Below, piece after piece: positions 24,181-33,741 of a DNA stretch of 46,027 nucleotides. The position numbers and the translations under genes are program-made. Below the pieces are notes generated by a model. It made no database searches, was not told where the DNA came from, and saw nothing but the letters and a program-made list of their open reading frames with translations. The DNA is from Candidatus Gastranaerophilales bacterium (GTDB taxonomy: Bacteria > Cyanobacteriota > Vampirovibrionia > Gastranaerophilales > Gastranaerophilaceae): positions 1 to 46,027 of the forward strand of contig CALUZF010000002.1 in the NCBI GenBank assembly GCA_944325165.1. Direction: 5' to 3'. Each line of letters begins with the position of its first letter. Position 1 is the first letter of the stretch.

Positions 24181-24188
24181 GAAAATTT

Positions 24189-24647
24189 ATGAAACAACAA
24201 GAAATATTAAAAAGTCGAATTGGAATGAAATTAGTGCGTATTGGAAAAATGACACGCGCTATTTCAACGCAACTTTTTGCAAGCAAAGGTTTTGAAATAA
24301 CTCCGGAACAATTAACAGTACTGCATGCGCTAATTAATCATAACGGAATGTATCAAAGACAAATTGGAGCAATAACTCTAAAAGACAGACCAAATATAAC
24401 AAGAATAATTAAAATTCTTGAAAAAATGGAGTTAATCACCAAGCATGAAGATGTCAGCGGAAGAAAAGTTCAAAAAATCTTTGTTACACAAAAAGGCAAA
24501 GAGCTCCACGATAAAATGATGCCAACTGCAGTTAGTTTTTGGCAAAAAACAATTGAAGGCATAGAAGAAGATGAATTAATTATTGCATTTAATGCACTAA
24601 ATAAAATCAAAGAAAATTTAGAAAAGGAATTAAATATTCAAATATAA
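24189..24647 (+). CDS. MarR-family transcriptional regulator
   Basis: This is a winged-helix repressor of 152 residues. The recognition region ITLKDRPNITRIIKILEKMELI and the wing (EDVSGRKVQKIFVTQKG) fit MarR proteins, which release DNA on binding drug-like or phenolic ligands. I choose ATG 24189 because an ATG at 24168 lies inside the palindromic operator and has no ribosome binding site. It leads a likely operon with the EmrA- and EmrB-like genes. Confidence 0.9.
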   Translation: MKQQEILKSRIGMKLVRIGKMTRAISTQLFASKGFEITPEQLTVLHALINHNGMYQRQIGAITLKDRPNITRIIKILEKMELITKHEDVSGRKVQKIFVTQKGKELHDKMMPTAVSFWQKTIEGIEEDELIIAFNALNKIKENLEKELNIQI

Positions 24648-24668
24648 GCATACAAAAGGACAAATGAA

Positions 24669-25790
24669 ATGGAAGATAGCAACTTTAACAACAAAAAAAT
24701 AGATGATGAAGAATTTGAACAAAAAGCAAAAGAAAGATTAAAACAAAGAAAAGAAAAAGCAAAGAAAAATCGCCCCGAATATAAGAAAAAAAGAGTTATA
24801 GTACCGACTATTACTGCAATAGCTCTTATATTAACGGGTATAGGTGCTGCAATACATTCAACGTTTTTTCAATCAACTGATGATGCTTTTGTTGAAGGAA
24901 GATTAATCTCAATAGCACCAAGGGTTTCAGGACCTGTCATAAAGCTTTTAGTTGATGATAATGATGATGTTCAAGAAGGCGATTTATTAATTGAAATAGA
25001 CCCAAGGGATTATGAAGTCAAATTATTAGAAACACAAGCAAAACTTGAAGAAGCCAAAGCCCAACTAAATTCAATATTAAAAGAAGTTGCAAAAAATAAA
25101 TCAAATGTTAATCAAACAAAAGAAGACATAAGCTCTGCAAAATCAAAAATGATATTTGCTCAAAGCGATTATGACAGATATTCAAAAATGTATAAAAGCG
25201 GAATTGTATCAAAACAAGCTTATGAAGACAGTAAAACAAAACTTGAAGTTTCACAAGCTAATAACAAATCAGCTCAAGAAAAATCGCAAGCAGCAATGCA
25301 TGCGCTAGCATCAAACGAAGCAAACATAAAAGCTATGGAAGCAAACGTAAAAAAACTTGAAGCAGAAGTAGAACAAGCAAAATTAAATCTGCAATATACA
25401 AAAGTGTATGCCCCTCAAAGCGGTAAAGTTTCTTCAAGAAGCGTTGAGATGGGTAATTATCTGCAAATCGGTCAACCAATTATGCAAATTGTACCAAAAG
25501 AAGTTTGGATTGTTGCAAACTTTAAAGAAAACCAAATGACCTATATGAAAGAGGGTCAAAATGTATCAATTAAAATAGATACATATCCTAAAAAAAGATT
25601 TAAAGGCGAAGTACAAAGCATACAAAGATCAACAGGGGCTAAATCAAGCTTATTTCCACCGGAGAATGCTGTTGGAAGCTATGTAAAAATTGTTCAAAGA
25701 ATTCCTGTAAAAATTGTATTTAAGGAAGATATTTCAAATTACAATATTGTCCCTGGTATGTCAGTAGTTCCAAAGGTAAAAGTAAAATAA
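24669..25790 (+). CDS. EmrA-like membrane fusion protein (HlyD family)
   Basis: This periplasmic adaptor of 373 residues links an inner-membrane transporter to a TolC channel. It has a cytoplasmic lysine-rich N-terminus (about 1-45), one membrane segment (about 46-66), the STDDAFVEGRLISIAPRVSG barrel-sandwich entry, and a long alpha-hairpin (about 115-245) rich in Ala, Lys and Gln. The returning lipoyl half (YAPQSGKVSSRSVEMGNYL) and beta-barrel end follow. It lies 1 base before emrB. AAAGGA precedes the ATG. Confidence 0.93.
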   Translation: MEDSNFNNKKIDDEEFEQKAKERLKQRKEKAKKNRPEYKKKRVIVPTITAIALILTGIGAAIHSTFFQSTDDAFVEGRLISIAPRVSGPVIKLLVDDNDDVQEGDLLIEIDPRDYEVKLLETQAKLEEAKAQLNSILKEVAKNKSNVNQTKEDISSAKSKMIFAQSDYDRYSKMYKSGIVSKQAYEDSKTKLEVSQANNKSAQEKSQAAMHALASNEANIKAMEANVKKLEAEVEQAKLNLQYTKVYAPQSGKVSSRSVEMGNYLQIGQPIMQIVPKEVWIVANFKENQMTYMKEGQNVSIKIDTYPKKRFKGEVQSIQRSTGAKSSLFPPENAVGSYVKIVQRIPVKIVFKEDISNYNIVPGMSVVPKVKVK

Positions 25791-25791
25791 A

Positions 25792-27327
25792 ATGGAAGAA
25801 ATTGAACAAAAAAAATATAATCCATACATTGTAGCTATGGCGGTTCTTTTGCCTGCATTTTTAGCTCTTGCTGCATCTTCAGCTACAAACGTAAGTCAGC
25901 CTCATATAGCAGGTTTTTACGGCGCCACACAATATGAAACAAATACAGTAATTACTTGCTATATCATATCAGGCGGTTTAATGCTTCCTGTTACGGGTTA
26001 TTTAGTTAGAACAATCGGCAAAAAATTATTAATGAATTGGAGTATTTTAATATTTTGTCTTGGTTGTCTTTTATGTCTTTTGGCACCTAATTTACAGAGT
26101 TTAATTGCTGCAAGAATAGTCCAAGGTATCGGAAGTGGCTGCATTTTACCACTTTGCCAAGCAGTATTATTAGAGGTTTTTCCACCCGAACAAAGAGGAG
26201 TAGCAATGGGGCTTTTTGGAGTTGCTGCAATGTTTTCACCTCTTGCAGGGCCGTTTATGGGAGGTTATTTAACGGATAATTTTTCTTGGCAATGGATTTT
26301 TATAATAAATATACCTTTATGCATATTATCGATTATTTTGGTTAAAATTTTTGTAGCGGATGATAAACCTCAAAAGCTCAAATACAATAAAAAATTCGAT
26401 TATATGGGATATTTTTCGATAGTGGTTGCTATGGGATGTATGCAAGTTGTTTTAGATAAAGGTCAACAATATAATTGGTTTGATACAACTTGGATATGCT
26501 GGCTAAGTGGTATTTGTATATTTTCATTTGTATTATTTTATGTATGGGAGCTCGAGTACAAATATCCTGTTATTGATATAAGGGTTTTTAAAGACAGAAA
26601 TTTTCTTTTTGGAACAATAGCAAGCTCATTTATTAATGTAATGTTATATTCAACTTTACTTTTAGTTCCGATGTTTGTACAAAGTTTATTGGGTTATAGC
26701 CCATCTATGTCCGGTTTAACAATGTTTCCAAGGGCAATAGTATGCTTATTTGGTTTAATTATTGTAGGTGAAATTTCAAAATACATAGAAAGCAGAATTT
26801 TAGCTACAATCGGGCTTTTAATTATGGCAAGCTCAATTTTAATGCTAACTCAAATAAATACAACATCATCAATGGAAAGTGTAATTCTTCCAAACATACT
26901 TTTATGCATTGGCGTTCCGACTGCTTTTGTTCCAATTACTGCATTATCTTTTCAAACATTACCGCCCTCTAAAAACGCAGACGCTGCAGCGCTTCATGCT
27001 CTATTTAAAAATATAATTACAGCAATTGCCACATCGGCTTCAGCCACATTTATTGCAAGAGTTTCACAAGTTCATCAAAATTATCTTGTTGCCAATTTAA
27101 CTGCTCATAATAATATTTTTCAATACAAATTATTAATGTTAAAAAATAAATTTTTAATCCACTATCCTTCAGTTGTTGCTCTTAAAAAAGCTAATGGAAC
27201 ATTATACAAAGAATTATTACAACAAGCAAAGCTGGCTTCATTTTTTGACGCCTTTTTAACACTTGCTCTTATGTGTATATGCGTTATTCCTTTTCTATAC
27301 ATATTAAAAACAAACAAAAAAGACTAA
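25792..27327 (+). CDS. EmrB/QacA-family multidrug transporter (MFS, DHA2)
   Basis: This 511-residue proton antiporter with about 14 membrane helices exports hydrophobic compounds. The antiporter motif C is visible as GVAAMFSPLAGPFMGGYL (about residues 142-159). The N-terminal motif around NVSQPHIAGFYGATQYETNTVITCYII and the WQWIFIINIP stretch are typical of DHA2 proteins. With the adjacent fusion protein and the divergent TolC-like channel it forms a complete EmrAB-TolC-like pump under a MarR regulator. Confidence 0.94.
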   Translation: MEEIEQKKYNPYIVAMAVLLPAFLALAASSATNVSQPHIAGFYGATQYETNTVITCYIISGGLMLPVTGYLVRTIGKKLLMNWSILIFCLGCLLCLLAPNLQSLIAARIVQGIGSGCILPLCQAVLLEVFPPEQRGVAMGLFGVAAMFSPLAGPFMGGYLTDNFSWQWIFIINIPLCILSIILVKIFVADDKPQKLKYNKKFDYMGYFSIVVAMGCMQVVLDKGQQYNWFDTTWICWLSGICIFSFVLFYVWELEYKYPVIDIRVFKDRNFLFGTIASSFINVMLYSTLLLVPMFVQSLLGYSPSMSGLTMFPRAIVCLFGLIIVGEISKYIESRILATIGLLIMASSILMLTQINTTSSMESVILPNILLCIGVPTAFVPITALSFQTLPPSKNADAAALHALFKNIITAIATSASATFIARVSQVHQNYLVANLTAHNNIFQYKLLMLKNKFLIHYPSVVALKKANGTLYKELLQQAKLASFFDAFLTLALMCICVIPFLYILKTNKKD

Positions 27328-27386
27328 AAAATCATAATTATATTGTATAATATTACACAACGGCACAATTTTAATTAAGAGGATTT

Positions 27387-28697
27387 ATGATTTTATTTAA
27401 TTTGTTTGTTATATTATTTTTACTTTTTGCAAATGCATTCTTCGTAGCTTCAGAATTTGCGCTTGTAAGCGTACGTCAAACAAGAATACAGCAATTAGCT
27501 AACGAAGGAAATAAAACCGCAAATTTAGCCCTAAAAGCGCTATCATCACTTGATAGATACATAGCAGCAACTCAATTAGGAATTACTATTGCAAGTATTG
27601 GTCTTGGTTGGGTAGGTGAAGCAACGCTAGCTAAATTAATTCATCCTCTTTTTGATTTTTTGCCTTGTGTTTCAAGTTCATTTGCAACCCATTCTGTTGC
27701 AACAATTATAGCTTTTGTGCTTGTAACTTTTGCTCATGTTGTAATAGGTGAATTAATGCCAAAATCAATAGCTTTACAATTCAGCGAAAAAACAACCCTA
27801 ATAATAACAAAACCCCTTATTATGGTTGCAAACATACTACATCCTTTTATATTTCTTTTAAATGGTTTTGGTAATTGGATGTTGAAATTATTCAATATTT
27901 CTCCTGCTCAACAGCACCATTCAGTTCACACTGAAGAAGAGCTTGATATGATTATCGAAGAAAGTTTTAAAGGCGGTGTTTTAAATAAAACTGAAAGCTT
28001 TATTCTTAAAAACACACTTAAATTTACCGATTTAACAGCAAAACAAGTTATGGTTCCAAGATGCAACATTGTTTCACTTCCAATTGATATAAGCTATGAA
28101 GAGTATGCAAAAATTGCTCTTGAAAATCAATACACAAGATATCCCGTATATAGCGAAAAATTAGATAATATTGTAGGAATTTTGCACGTAAAAGATTTAT
28201 ATTCCTGCCAATTAAAAAATCAAGAAGTACAAATAAAAGATGTTCTAAGAAAACCTTTGTTTGTCCCAGAAACTATGACAACAGACAACCTGCTTGAAGA
28301 ATTCAAGAAAAATAAAACAGAAATTGCTATTGTAATAGATGAATTTGGCGGAGTTTCAGGAATTGTTACTCTAGAAGACATCCTAGAAGAAGTTTTAGGC
28401 TCTGTTCAAGACGAATTTGACGATGAAGAAAATGATATAAAACAAGTAGATAATAATAAATACATAGTAAATGGTTTATATAGAATCGAAGAATTTTTTG
28501 AATATTTTAATTTAGCTCATAAAGAAGATGAAGACGTTGAAACAATAGCAGGGCTAGTTCAAAAACTCCTATGTCGATTAGCGAGAGTAAATGATGAAGT
28601 TCAAATTGAAAACCTTAAATTAAGAGTTATAGAGCTTAAAGATAGACGCATCAAAAAAATTCTTGTTGAAAAATTTGAAGAAGACAATAAAGAATAA
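27387..28697 (+). CDS. CNNM/CBS-domain (HlyC/CorC family) membrane protein
   Basis: The 436-residue protein has an N-terminal CNNM (DUF21) membrane domain of about four helices (about 1-190), including QLGITIASIGLGWVGE and HVVIGELMPKSIAL. A CBS pair (about 205-330) follows with MVPRCNIVSLP and VIDEFGGVSGIVTLEDILEEVLG, then a CorC_HlyC C-terminal domain (about 350-430). Relatives take part in magnesium or cobalt export, and some were called hemolysins. A TATAAT box (27346-27351) lies upstream and GAGG precedes the ATG. The ion is not evident. Confidence 0.93.
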   Translation: MILFNLFVILFLLFANAFFVASEFALVSVRQTRIQQLANEGNKTANLALKALSSLDRYIAATQLGITIASIGLGWVGEATLAKLIHPLFDFLPCVSSSFATHSVATIIAFVLVTFAHVVIGELMPKSIALQFSEKTTLIITKPLIMVANILHPFIFLLNGFGNWMLKLFNISPAQQHHSVHTEEELDMIIEESFKGGVLNKTESFILKNTLKFTDLTAKQVMVPRCNIVSLPIDISYEEYAKIALENQYTRYPVYSEKLDNIVGILHVKDLYSCQLKNQEVQIKDVLRKPLFVPETMTTDNLLEEFKKNKTEIAIVIDEFGGVSGIVTLEDILEEVLGSVQDEFDDEENDIKQVDNNKYIVNGLYRIEEFFEYFNLAHKEDEDVETIAGLVQKLLCRLARVNDEVQIENLKLRVIELKDRRIKKILVEKFEEDNKE

Positions 28698-28699
28698 CT

Positions 28700-29833
28700 C
28701 TATTCTGCCTTAGAAGCCCTTTTTGTACATTTATTTTTAAAATAAATGTAGATTTCTGATACTAAAACAACTCCTACAAATACAAGAAACACATTTTCAA
28801 AATCTTTAGTAATAAATTTATGATTATATTTAAGCCAAGCACCAATCCAGCCTATAACAACCCAAGAAACAATATATAAAGTGGGAAGCTCTGAGCTTAA
28901 ATGTTTAATAATATTCCAAAATTTAAACTTAACAAAATAATTAGAACATAAATGAGCTAAACTAATTGCTATTGCAATAATATTCATATATACAGCCAAT
29001 ATTATCGGGTTTTGCTGATGATATACAACAGGATTTAATAATATCAACCACATGTTTTTACCAACCGCATCAAATGCAGCCCAAGCCAACAAAAATACAG
29101 GCACTGAAATTCCTAATAAATACAAATAAAATTTGTCCAAATTACAGCAACGCTTCAAAATTTTTCCAAAAAGCCAACCTGCAACAGGATATATAATCCA
29201 ATTACTAAACGAAAAACAAACATAGTCAGATGTAGTAAAATTTTTAATAGGAATTAACAAACCTACAAAAGAATAATAAAAATTATCAGGCGTTAATTTA
29301 ACCATAAATTCATTTGTACAAAATGCCCCTATAACAGTAATGAACAATGTAACAATAAACACAGTTAAATTCGACCATTTAAAATGCTTTGCAAGAGCAA
29401 AATATAAAAATGCCAAACCTGCAAACTGCAATATATCGCAACTTAAAAGCATTAAAAATTTATCATAAGTCATTATACTTGCAAACATAGGATAGCTACC
29501 TGTTACCATCCAAGGAAGAATTTCTCTTAAAAAATTTAATAAATACCCCGTAAAAAGCAATATGAGCCCTCTTCTAAAACAACATTTTGCGCTACTGTTT
29601 CGAGAATATGCAAGCCCCATACCCATACTAAACATAAAAAACTGAGCACCCAATAATCTAACTAAATTATGTGCAACATAAGTCGCATTCAAAGTAGGGG
29701 TAGTTGTATATTTTATTACATAAAACACATGACATAAAATCATCAATATTATACAAATCGTTTTACATAAATCAAAAGCGGGCTGTCTGCCTTTATTAAC
29801 TATTTCTTTACTAAAAATCTGAGAAAGTCCCAT
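28700..29833 (-). CDS. Polytopic acyltransferase-like membrane protein
   Basis: The 377-residue protein has about ten hydrophobic segments. The N-terminal FDLCKTICIILMILCHVFYV recalls the first helix of acyltransferase-3 or DUF1624 (heparan-alpha-glucosaminide N-acetyltransferase) proteins, which usually read RxxxxDxxRGxAIxLMxxxH. The conserved histidine is H35. The Arg of the usual motif is a Lys here. Such enzymes move acyl groups onto extracytoplasmic glycans. GGGAG precedes the ATG. It is convergent with the CNNM gene. Family placement is tentative. Confidence 0.7.
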   Translation of the reverse strand: MGLSQIFSKEIVNKGRQPAFDLCKTICIILMILCHVFYVIKYTTTPTLNATYVAHNLVRLLGAQFFMFSMGMGLAYSRNSSAKCCFRRGLILLFTGYLLNFLREILPWMVTGSYPMFASIMTYDKFLMLLSCDILQFAGLAFLYFALAKHFKWSNLTVFIVTLFITVIGAFCTNEFMVKLTPDNFYYSFVGLLIPIKNFTTSDYVCFSFSNWIIYPVAGWLFGKILKRCCNLDKFYLYLLGISVPVFLLAWAAFDAVGKNMWLILLNPVVYHQQNPIILAVYMNIIAIAISLAHLCSNYFVKFKFWNIIKHLSSELPTLYIVSWVVIGWIGAWLKYNHKFITKDFENVFLVFVGVVLVSEIYIYFKNKCTKRASKAE

Positions 29834-29988
29834 TTTGTTAATTCTCCCAAGTTTTTAATGCTTCAAAAATTTAATAAATATAAGCACATAAATATTATAT
29901 TAGTAAAAAAAACAAAGAACAAATAAAAATTTAAATTTTACATATAAAAAAACCATGATATTATTTTCATAATCAAACAGGAGTTTAT

Positions 29989-31110
29989 ATGATAGAACAA
30001 TTTATTAATCAAATCGACAAAAACGCTACTGTTGCAATGTATGGAGCAGGTACAATTGCACAAAAGTTAAAAGAATATATCGACAAAATAAGACCGGATA
30101 TAAATATTAAATTTTTTATAGACAAGAATAAAAATGGCTATTGGTGCGAAAAACCGATAATTAAATTAAAAGAAATTAAAAACCATCTTAAAGATATAGA
30201 TATAATAATCGTTACCGTAAGAAAATCACTCCACGAAACAATCTGTGCGCTTGATTTTTTAAATGCAAAACATATTTGCATTTCAAAAGAATTAGAAAAC
30301 TATATTAGAACCATCCCATACCAAGAAAAACAAAAAGAGGCTCAAAAAATATTTAAAAACGATGAAGATATAAAAAAATATAATTTCATTTGGAGCTCGC
30401 ACAGAAGCGGATATCGTGATGAAATTGAAAAATACGCAAAAGAAAAATACGCTATATCTAAACATGCACCCATTAGAAATTATAATGCACAATATTTAGA
30501 GCATATAAATAAAGATAAAATAGAAACGATTATAGATGGCGGTTTTTGCAATGGAATTCAATCTTTGGCATTTAAAAAATATTTTAAAAATTTAAAGAAA
30601 TTATATGCGCTAGAGCCAATGTATGAAAAATTTAAAGACAATGATTATGATAAAATAATAAAAGATGAAAATTTTGTAGAAATTGTTCCTTATGGATTAT
30701 GGGAAGAAAAAACAACTATTGGATTCTATGAGAATTTATCCACAAAAACAGCTTCAAGAGTAATTGGAACAAAAGAAAATCAAGAACAAAAACCAAACGA
30801 AAAACTTTTAACAATAAACACAACAACAATCGACGATTTAAAACAAGAAAAAAATATCAAAAAAATTGATTTTATAAAAATGGATATTGAAGGTTCTGAA
30901 ATGCCCGCGCTTATTGGTGCGCAAAAAACAATTCTATCTGATAGACCTCAATTAGCTATATCAATCTATCATAGTTTATCAGATTTTGTCGATATTCCAT
31001 TATATTTAAATGAATTATTAAAAAATAAAAATTACACTTTTTATTTTGAACATTACAGCTATAACATCTTTGAATCTGTATTATATGCAATACCAAATGA
31101 ATTAATTTAA
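29989..31110 (+). CDS. FkbM-family methyltransferase with N-terminal Rossmann-like domain
   Basis: This 373-residue protein has two parts. Residues about 1-95 form a nucleotide-binding-like fold (VAMYGAGTIAQKLKEY, FFIDKNKNG) of the kind found at the head of many sugar-modifying proteins. Residues about 175-365 form an FkbM methyltransferase with TIIDGGFCNGIQSLAF in place of the usual GxxxG SAM loop, YALEPMYEKF and FIKMDIEGSEMPALIGA. FkbM proteins O-methylate sugars or polyketides, and this one would fit surface glycan modification. CAGGAG precedes the ATG. Confidence 0.88.
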   Translation: MIEQFINQIDKNATVAMYGAGTIAQKLKEYIDKIRPDINIKFFIDKNKNGYWCEKPIIKLKEIKNHLKDIDIIIVTVRKSLHETICALDFLNAKHICISKELENYIRTIPYQEKQKEAQKIFKNDEDIKKYNFIWSSHRSGYRDEIEKYAKEKYAISKHAPIRNYNAQYLEHINKDKIETIIDGGFCNGIQSLAFKKYFKNLKKLYALEPMYEKFKDNDYDKIIKDENFVEIVPYGLWEEKTTIGFYENLSTKTASRVIGTKENQEQKPNEKLLTINTTTIDDLKQEKNIKKIDFIKMDIEGSEMPALIGAQKTILSDRPQLAISIYHSLSDFVDIPLYLNELLKNKNYTFYFEHYSYNIFESVLYAIPNELI

Positions 31111-31117
31111 TAACTTA

Positions 31118-31201
31118 TTATTCAATTTTTCTGATAACTCTTACAGGACTGCCAATTACAAAAGAGTTTTTCGGCATAATCCCTATACTATCGATTAAGC
31201 A
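31118..31201 (-). pseudogene. C-terminal remnant of a hexapeptide-repeat acetyltransferase
   Basis: On the minus strand this stretch reads ...DSIGIMPKNSFVIGSPVRV then IRKIE and a TAA stop at 31118. It matches the closing strands of left-handed beta-helix acetyltransferases, typically xPPNSVVxGNPAKVIRKI. It has no start codon and runs into the 3' end of the MATE gene in another frame. So it is a 25-codon stub of a lost gene, probably left when the MATE gene or the FkbM gene moved in. Confidence 0.7.
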
Positions 31202-32565
31202 CGCCTTTGTTTTTTAATTCTATTTAAATTCTTTTTAAGACTCAATTTATAGCCTATATAAAGCACAATTGCCCCAGCAGTCCATGCTGCGGGAGTAGAT
31301 AAACAAATACCCAAATAACCAAAATAATGACCCAAAACAAAAGCACACAGTGTTCTTGCAATTAATTCTGCCACACCTGAAGCCAGAGGAGCTTTAACAT
31401 TGCCCATTCCTTGCAAAATATTTCTATATATAATCAAAACTCCAAGAAAAAAGAAAAATATCATAATAATATGAATATACATAACTGCAAGTCTAATTAC
31501 TTCATCATGAGGCACATCCATGAACATTGATATTATTGCTTTCGCAAAGAAAATCAAAAAAATCACAGCAATAACACTTGCCACAAATGCAATTAATACG
31601 CTTGCTTTTGCTCCATCTTTAATTCTTGACATCTTTTTAGCACCAAAATTTTGAGCTGTATAAGTTGCTATTGTAGCGCCTAAAGCAAGATATACTTGAG
31701 AAAACAATTGATCAACACGCATAGCAGTTGTATATGCTGCAACAGCTATTGAGCCAAAACCATTTAGTACAAATTGCAGAGCAATTATGCCGATAGATAA
31801 TACAGACATTTGAAATCCCATAGGTACACCAACGTATAGATGTTCGTATGCATATTTTTTATCTATTTTCCAATCTGCTTTTTTTAATTTCAATATCGGA
31901 AACTTTAAAAACATAAAAACAAGACACAATATTGTTGCGACCGCTTGAGATAAAACTGTTGCATAAGCTGCACCGCTAACCCCCATACCAAACTTTAAAA
32001 TAAATAGTAAATCAAGAAAAATGTTCAATATAGAAGCAAAAATCAAAAAATATAGAGGAGTTTTGCTATCGCCCAAAGCTCTTAATATATTTGAAGATAA
32101 ATTATAAAAAACCGTAGCAAAAATACCTGCAAACATAATAAACAAATAATCGTTTGCAGAATTAATAATATCTTGCGGAGTTCTCAAAAATTCTAACATA
32201 CCATAAGTAAAAGGAGCAGATAAAAGTGTTAATAGTATGGTGAGTGCAAAAGAAAGAACAAAAGAAGTTCCAACGGATTTTTTAACCATTTCATAATCCC
32301 TTGCACCAAATTTTTGAGCAGTTACAACTGAAAACCCTTGCGTAGTAGCAAAAATAAAACTTATTACAAGAAAAATCAAAGGTGCAGTAGCGCCAACTGC
32401 CCCAAGTGCATTTATTCCCAATGTTCTTCCAACTATTAAAGCATCAACAAGATTATAAAATTGTTGAAACAAATTTCCGACTAAAATCGGAACCATAAAA
32501 TTCAATATCAATTTAATCGGACTACCCGAAGTTAATTCTTTTGTAGCCATAAACTCCTCAGCCAA
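31195..32565 (-). CDS. MATE-family efflux transporter
   Basis: The 456-residue integral membrane protein has about 12 helices in two MatE halves. Visible segments are PILVGNLFQQFYNLVDALIVGRTLG at the start and the paired YNLSSNILRALGDSKTPL and YRNILQGMGNVKAPL loops. MATE proteins expel cationic drugs or, in some relatives, lipid-linked glycans, in exchange for Na+ or H+. GAGGAG precedes the ATG. It lies upstream of the glycan-like cluster, but its own substrate is not evident. Confidence 0.93.
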   Translation of the reverse strand: MAEEFMATKELTSGSPIKLILNFMVPILVGNLFQQFYNLVDALIVGRTLGINALGAVGATAPLIFLVISFIFATTQGFSVVTAQKFGARDYEMVKKSVGTSFVLSFALTILLTLLSAPFTYGMLEFLRTPQDIINSANDYLFIMFAGIFATVFYNLSSNILRALGDSKTPLYFLIFASILNIFLDLLFILKFGMGVSGAAYATVLSQAVATILCLVFMFLKFPILKLKKADWKIDKKYAYEHLYVGVPMGFQMSVLSIGIIALQFVLNGFGSIAVAAYTTAMRVDQLFSQVYLALGATIATYTAQNFGAKKMSRIKDGAKASVLIAFVASVIAVIFLIFFAKAIISMFMDVPHDEVIRLAVMYIHIIMIFFFFLGVLIIYRNILQGMGNVKAPLASGVAELIARTLCAFVLGHYFGYLGICLSTPAAWTAGAIVLYIGYKLSLKKNLNRIKKQRRA

Positions 32566-32592
32566 TATAATATCATAGTAAAAATTTTATTA

Positions 32593-33720
32593 CTAGAATA
32601 AATCCTTAATAAAAATTCTGATTAGCTTAGGATGTTTAATAAAGAATTTTAAAATAAAATATCTTGGCTTAAAGCGTAGATATTCGCCAAAATTATTAAA
32701 TATATCTTTTACTTTCATAGAACGACATTTTTGTCTTAAATTTTTCAAATAAAATCTATTAAAAAGTACAGATGTGGAATAATCCTGTGTTGTTTCAAAA
32801 GAAAATAAATTATTTATAATATCATCAGAAATAACATCTTTAGAAATCTGATTAATAAGCTTTAAAGCAAATCCAATCTGCGCTTGCGTATTTGTTTTTT
32901 TAGCATTTTCTTTTATAATATCCCAATTAAAATCTTTTTTTGAATCCAAAAGAAACTTGCAATCATAAATTGCATATACAATACCTGCTTTACTAGCATC
33001 ATCTTTTAAATTTCTTGATAAATTAGCAAGCACTATAAATAACATATCCTCATAACAAGGCACAAAAGCTTTTATACCAAAAACATTTTGCAAAGTTGCC
33101 CTTTTGAATAAATCATCTAAAAAATTTTTATCATTTTTTGAACCTAAATAAATAAATCTATGAACATCAATAGCGTTATATTTTGTTTTATTATCATGTA
33201 AATCAACCGAATGAACATCTATTTTTTCATAATAATAGCCAAAAGGCAAAATAAGCTCGATGGTTTTCATAAAATCTTGATTTAAAACCAAAATATCAAC
33301 ATCATTCATAATTCTTGGCAAATCAGGTCTAAAATAACGCATGGCAAGACCTTTTAAAACCATAGGAAAAATATTGTTTTCATTTAATTTTTTGCCGATT
33401 TTCATAAAAGGAGAAACAATTGCAATGTTATTAAACCTGTATTTTTGAAATAACGGTTTTAAAATAGCACAAATTTCACTATTGAATTTCAAATCTGGAT
33501 GATTTTTTTGAAAATAAGCAAATAACAAGCTTTTTGCAAGAGGCTTTTTTTCAAAACTCCAATTTTTTAATATATTATCGAGTTGCTCTTGTGTACAATC
33601 AGATGAAAACGAAAGCCTCACGAGTTCTTTTTCATCTTCTGTCATAATTTCATTTAAAAAATCATCTATCAAGACTTGTACAATCGTTTTTTTGTTTTCT
33701 TCATCGCATAACTGTTGCAT
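32593..33720 (-). CDS. NTP_transf_5-type nucleotidyltransferase-like protein, copy A
   Basis: The 375-residue protein resembles the 'uncharacterised nucleotidyltransferase' family (PF14907). Its core PMVLKGLAMRYFRPDLPRIM followed by NDVDILV (about 134-159) keeps the lysine of the LKG motif and the paired acidic residues of the nucleotidyltransferase fold. A helical N-terminal region (about 1-110) and a C-terminal region with FVPCYEDMLFIVLANLSRNL follow the same order as copy B (34554-35759), a clear paralogue. GAGGAA precedes the ATG. Members occur in some lasso-peptide and other RiPP clusters, but the substrate here is unknown. Confidence 0.75.
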   Translation of the reverse strand: MQQLCDEENKKTIVQVLIDDFLNEIMTEDEKELVRLSFSSDCTQEQLDNILKNWSFEKKPLAKSLLFAYFQKNHPDLKFNSEICAILKPLFQKYRFNNIAIVSPFMKIGKKLNENNIFPMVLKGLAMRYFRPDLPRIMNDVDILVLNQDFMKTIELILPFGYYYEKIDVHSVDLHDNKTKYNAIDVHRFIYLGSKNDKNFLDDLFKRATLQNVFGIKAFVPCYEDMLFIVLANLSRNLKDDASKAGIVYAIYDCKFLLDSKKDFNWDIIKENAKKTNTQAQIGFALKLINQISKDVISDDIINNLFSFETTQDYSTSVLFNRFYLKNLRQKCRSMKVKDIFNNFGEYLRFKPRYFILKFFIKHPKLIRIFIKDLF

Positions 33721-33741
33721 TTAATTTTCCTCAAAATCTTA

